Source: Aplysia californica (lineage: Eukaryota; Mollusca; Gastropoda; Aplysiida; Aplysiidae). From it: a stretch of DNA of 64,000 nucleotides. The stretch's first letter is position 1. Each line of letters opens with the position of its first letter. The notes below the pieces were generated by a model. That model did not search any database. It had not been told where the DNA came from and saw only the letters and a list, made by a program, of their open reading frames with translations. Where the stretch lies: assembly GCF_000002075.1 (NCBI RefSeq), contig NW_004797519.1, forward strand, positions 772,517 to 836,516, in the 5' to 3' direction. Positions 53,998 through 64,000 of the stretch are shown here, piece by piece. The position numbers were made by a program, and so were the translations under genes.

Positions 53998-54599
53998 TGG
54001 GGTTCCCTCGTTTGACAGATTAGAATCCAGAATAACAAGATTGTAACTCAGAATTTTTACAGTTTAGAGTTCGTCACCTTGGCGATGTCGCCCACTAGTT
54101 GGTAATTTGGTAATTCTGATGGGTGGAGATCACCCGGGTAGTGACAGGCGTTATCTAATGCCCCCCCTCCCCCCCCCCCCCTTGGAAATACATGTACGTG
54201 TCATGTAGGTGGGTGGTAGAACATTTTATCCTCTAAAAGGTTGCAAAACTGGGCACTGGCTATTTTAAAAAGTTAACAAACACCGAGTTAAAGTGTCTAG
54301 ACCTTCCCCTGTACTCCCTTAAAATTATTATGTGTAAAAGTGACAACTCTTATTCCTTTCTTTTTTTTCTGAGACAAAACCATATTAATTTTATTCTTCA
54401 TTGGAGGGAGATACAATAGGTGAAAACTTCGGAACTCAAACATCTCAAAAGCGAGAGTGACTGAAATACAACCTCATTATTCTGGGGTTGTGAGATGGCC
54501 ACCCCAAAACCTTTATGCATTGAAACAACAGAGAGAACAAAACAGCCTGTCTAATGCCCCTACTATACACAAGTTACACAAGCCACCGCTGCCATTATA

Positions 54600-55110
54600 A
54601 TGGGTCTACAGAGCAACTCCTTACTCAGGGGAACGGAGGAATGGTGGAAGGTGGGGGGGAGAAGAGGAGGAATCTACAGAGTAGTGTATGGGTATTGGCT
54701 AGGAGAACGTCTTACTTACGAGTTAGTTAGAGGGAAGGGTGGGGAGTGACAATGAGGAGGAAGAGGTGAAGCCGATGGAGGAGGAAGAGGAGGTAGGAGC
54801 TCCAGAGTATAAGCTAGGACAGCTTCTTACAGAGTAAACTATGGGCCAGAAGAGCGTCTTACTTAGAAGGAAGGGCGGGGAGAGGGATGGTGGAGGAAGA
54901 GGAGGTAGGAGCTACAGTGTAGGGTATTTGCTGGGAGAGTTTTTTGCTCATGGGGGAAGGGTAAGGAGGGAGGAGGTGGAGGAGGAGAAGGGGTGTGGAT
55001 GGTGGTGGAAGAGAAGGAGGTAGGAGCTATAGAGTAGGATATTGGTTATTAGAGTGTCTGACATATGAGGAGGGATGGGGAGGGAGGAGGAGGAGCAGGT
55101 AGAAGCTACA
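54600..55110 (+). repeat. Degenerate GGA-rich array
   Basis: ~130-bp units with gaggaggtaggagctacaga, gtattggctaggagagcgtc and ggggagggaggagga, about five copies. Confidence 0.8.
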
Positions 55111-55189
55111 GAGTAGGTTGTAGTCTTGAACAGCTCCTGTATGTTACAAATAATAACTTGCATCTGGCATACATCCACATACTGTAGCA

Positions 55190-55570
55190 CCCCTCTCCTC
55201 TCATACAAACACTCAAACATACCCACATAAAGCCGCACACAGTCCTCCTACACACACATACCCACACACCTACTCGTACAAAGCCATATACAGCTACAAA
55301 ATCACACATATACACAGTCACATAATCCAATGTGAATGTACCCGCACAAAGCCACACACAGTCCTCCTACACACATACCCACATATACCCACACACCTAC
55401 TCGTACAAAGCCATATACAGCTACAAAATCACACATATACACAGCCACACAATCCAATGTGAACGTACCCACACAAAGCCACACACACACTCGCACAAAG
55501 CCACACACACACTCGCACGCACACACAAAGCTATACACACACACTCTCACACACCCACACACACACAGCC
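55190..55570 (+). repeat. CA-rich ~120-bp array
   Basis: Two long copies of acctactcgtacaaagccat + atacagctacaaaatcacac, then CA-rich sequence; lies in the RASSF-like 3' side. Confidence 0.9.
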
Positions 55571-55632
55571 AGAAGCACTCCCCCTCCGCTTCCTACTCCT
55601 CCAGTAGCTGCGACGGCCTCGGCTCCTCTTCC

Positions 55633-63309
<7,677 letters not shown>

Positions 63310-63403
63310 CTGAGAAAAAAAAAGTAAAAAAAGATAACAAATGAAAAAATTTTGGTTTTTTATGAAAAAAATATTTTTAAAAAGCAGTTTAGTTTTGGTT
63401 GGC

Positions 63404-63790
63404 TGAAAAGAAGAGTTTTACAGCACTTGTAACATAAATAGGTCATATAAATTCTGAAGATTCAAGGTTTTACTAGACACAAAATTCCAAAAAGAATAAG
63501 AGTAAGAATAAGAATAATAGTAGTAATAATGATAATAACACTAAGAGTAATAATAATAATAAAAGTAATAATCGTAATAATCATAATCATAACAATATAA
63601 TCATTGCAATATCCAACGCATTCACATTCTACAGCATGCTCTATGCAGTTCGATGTCTTTCCAAGGGATGAAGCGTAAGGCCCCTGACAAGATTTGAACA
63701 AATGACCTTACAGTTGCAATGCCGAGAGCCAAACCACTAGGCCAAAAAAGAAGGATAAGGGTGATGGATGTTTGACAGGAAAGAAGGAAC
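63404..63790 (-). mobile_element. SINE A split by another SINE
   Basis: Tail at 63404-63477 and head side at 63746-63790, interrupted by the tRNA-SINE at 63478-63745. Confidence 0.7.
63478..63745 (-). mobile_element. tRNA-derived SINE with (ATT)n tail
   Basis: Read on the minus strand: A box TGGCCTAGTGG, B-like box TTGTTCAAATC, short body, long ATT-rich tail. It splits a SINE A copy (63404-63790). Different tail from SINE T. Confidence 0.7.
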
Positions 63791-63930
63791 ATTCTATTAG
63801 GGAAAATACTGATGAAACACAGATGCTTCCAGTTAATGGGAAGGGAAATACTTAAATGACCCATGAAGTTGAAGTTACTAAAGGAAACACAGATAACACA
63901 CAGCACTCATTGAGGGTACACGAGTATATA

Positions 63931-64000
63931 CTTTAGTTTTAGTAAACGTTTTACAGCATTTGATGAGACTTAGGTCAAATGAGTGCCAAAGATTAGGGGC
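63931..64000 (-). mobile_element. SINE A tail, cut by the window edge
   Basis: Reverse tail hairpin and the start of the body. Confidence 0.75.

Larger units (their letters stand above)
53150..54600. other. Intergenic, mostly unrecognised
   Basis: Apart from a (CA)n tract and a SINE A, AT-rich single-copy-looking sequence with a poly-C run near 54170. Confidence 0.45.

Noticed and set aside
63310-64000. First exon of the RASSF-like gene
   Set aside because: No minus-strand frame resembling the RASSF2/4/6 N-terminus; the stretch is nested SINEs.

Overview
Eukaryotic nuclear DNA, most likely from a gastropod or other molluscan/lophotrochozoan genome. Two multi-exon genes with animal-specific domain sets (FERM-PDZ-PTP and RA-SARAH) lie in long introns packed with SINEs, MITEs, minisatellites and (CT)n/(CA)n tracts. 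The phylum is inferred from gene structure and a tRNA-SINE with a widespread invertebrate core; a BLAST would settle it. One assembly gap (N run) lies at 10630-11210.

Gene 1 (+ strand, 1573-42777) is the 3' part of a PTPN13-type (PTP-BAS/PTPL1) non-receptor tyrosine phosphatase. I traced 28 exons with GT/AG borders and one continuous frame of about 1977 codons: FERM domain (exons 1-5), acidic linker (6-8), PDZ1 (9), a second PDZ (11-13), a long charged linker (14), a PDZ4-like domain (15-16), a PDZ5-like domain (18-19), a linker (20-22) and a PTP catalytic domain (23-28) with intact WPD loop, HCSAGIGRTG P-loop and Q-loop. Its KIND domain and start lie left of the window. The 3'UTR probably ends near the AATAAA at 45236.

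Gene 2 (- strand, 63309 down to 55633) is the 3' part of a RASSF2/4/6-type Ras-association gene: seven exons, 293 codons plus stop, with an RA domain followed by a SARAH helix. Its 5' end lies right of the window. The two genes are convergent (tail to tail), about 12.9 kb apart between stop codons.

Repeats fill most of the rest. SINE A (about 175-185 bp, ~35 copies) and SINE B (about 390-430 bp, ~8 copies) have no visible tRNA head; SINE T is a 527-bp tRNA-derived SINE. All three share one 3' tail whose hairpin stem is GGCACTT/AAGTGCC in some copies and GGCGCTC/GAGCGCC in others, a compensatory change. A fourth repeat (C) shares the head of SINE A but not its tail. Several insertions have 10-12 bp target-site duplications, two with an uninterrupted relative of the target in the window. 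At least five MITE-like TIR families, a piggyBac deletion derivative and a Tc1 transposase relic are also present.

The most unusual pattern is that several decayed minisatellites in gene 1 begin or end exactly at splice junctions and contain degenerate copies of the exon edge plus splice site, as if tandem duplications were repeatedly seeded at exon borders. This leaves arrays of decoy donors and, at exon 9, an in-frame alternative acceptor.
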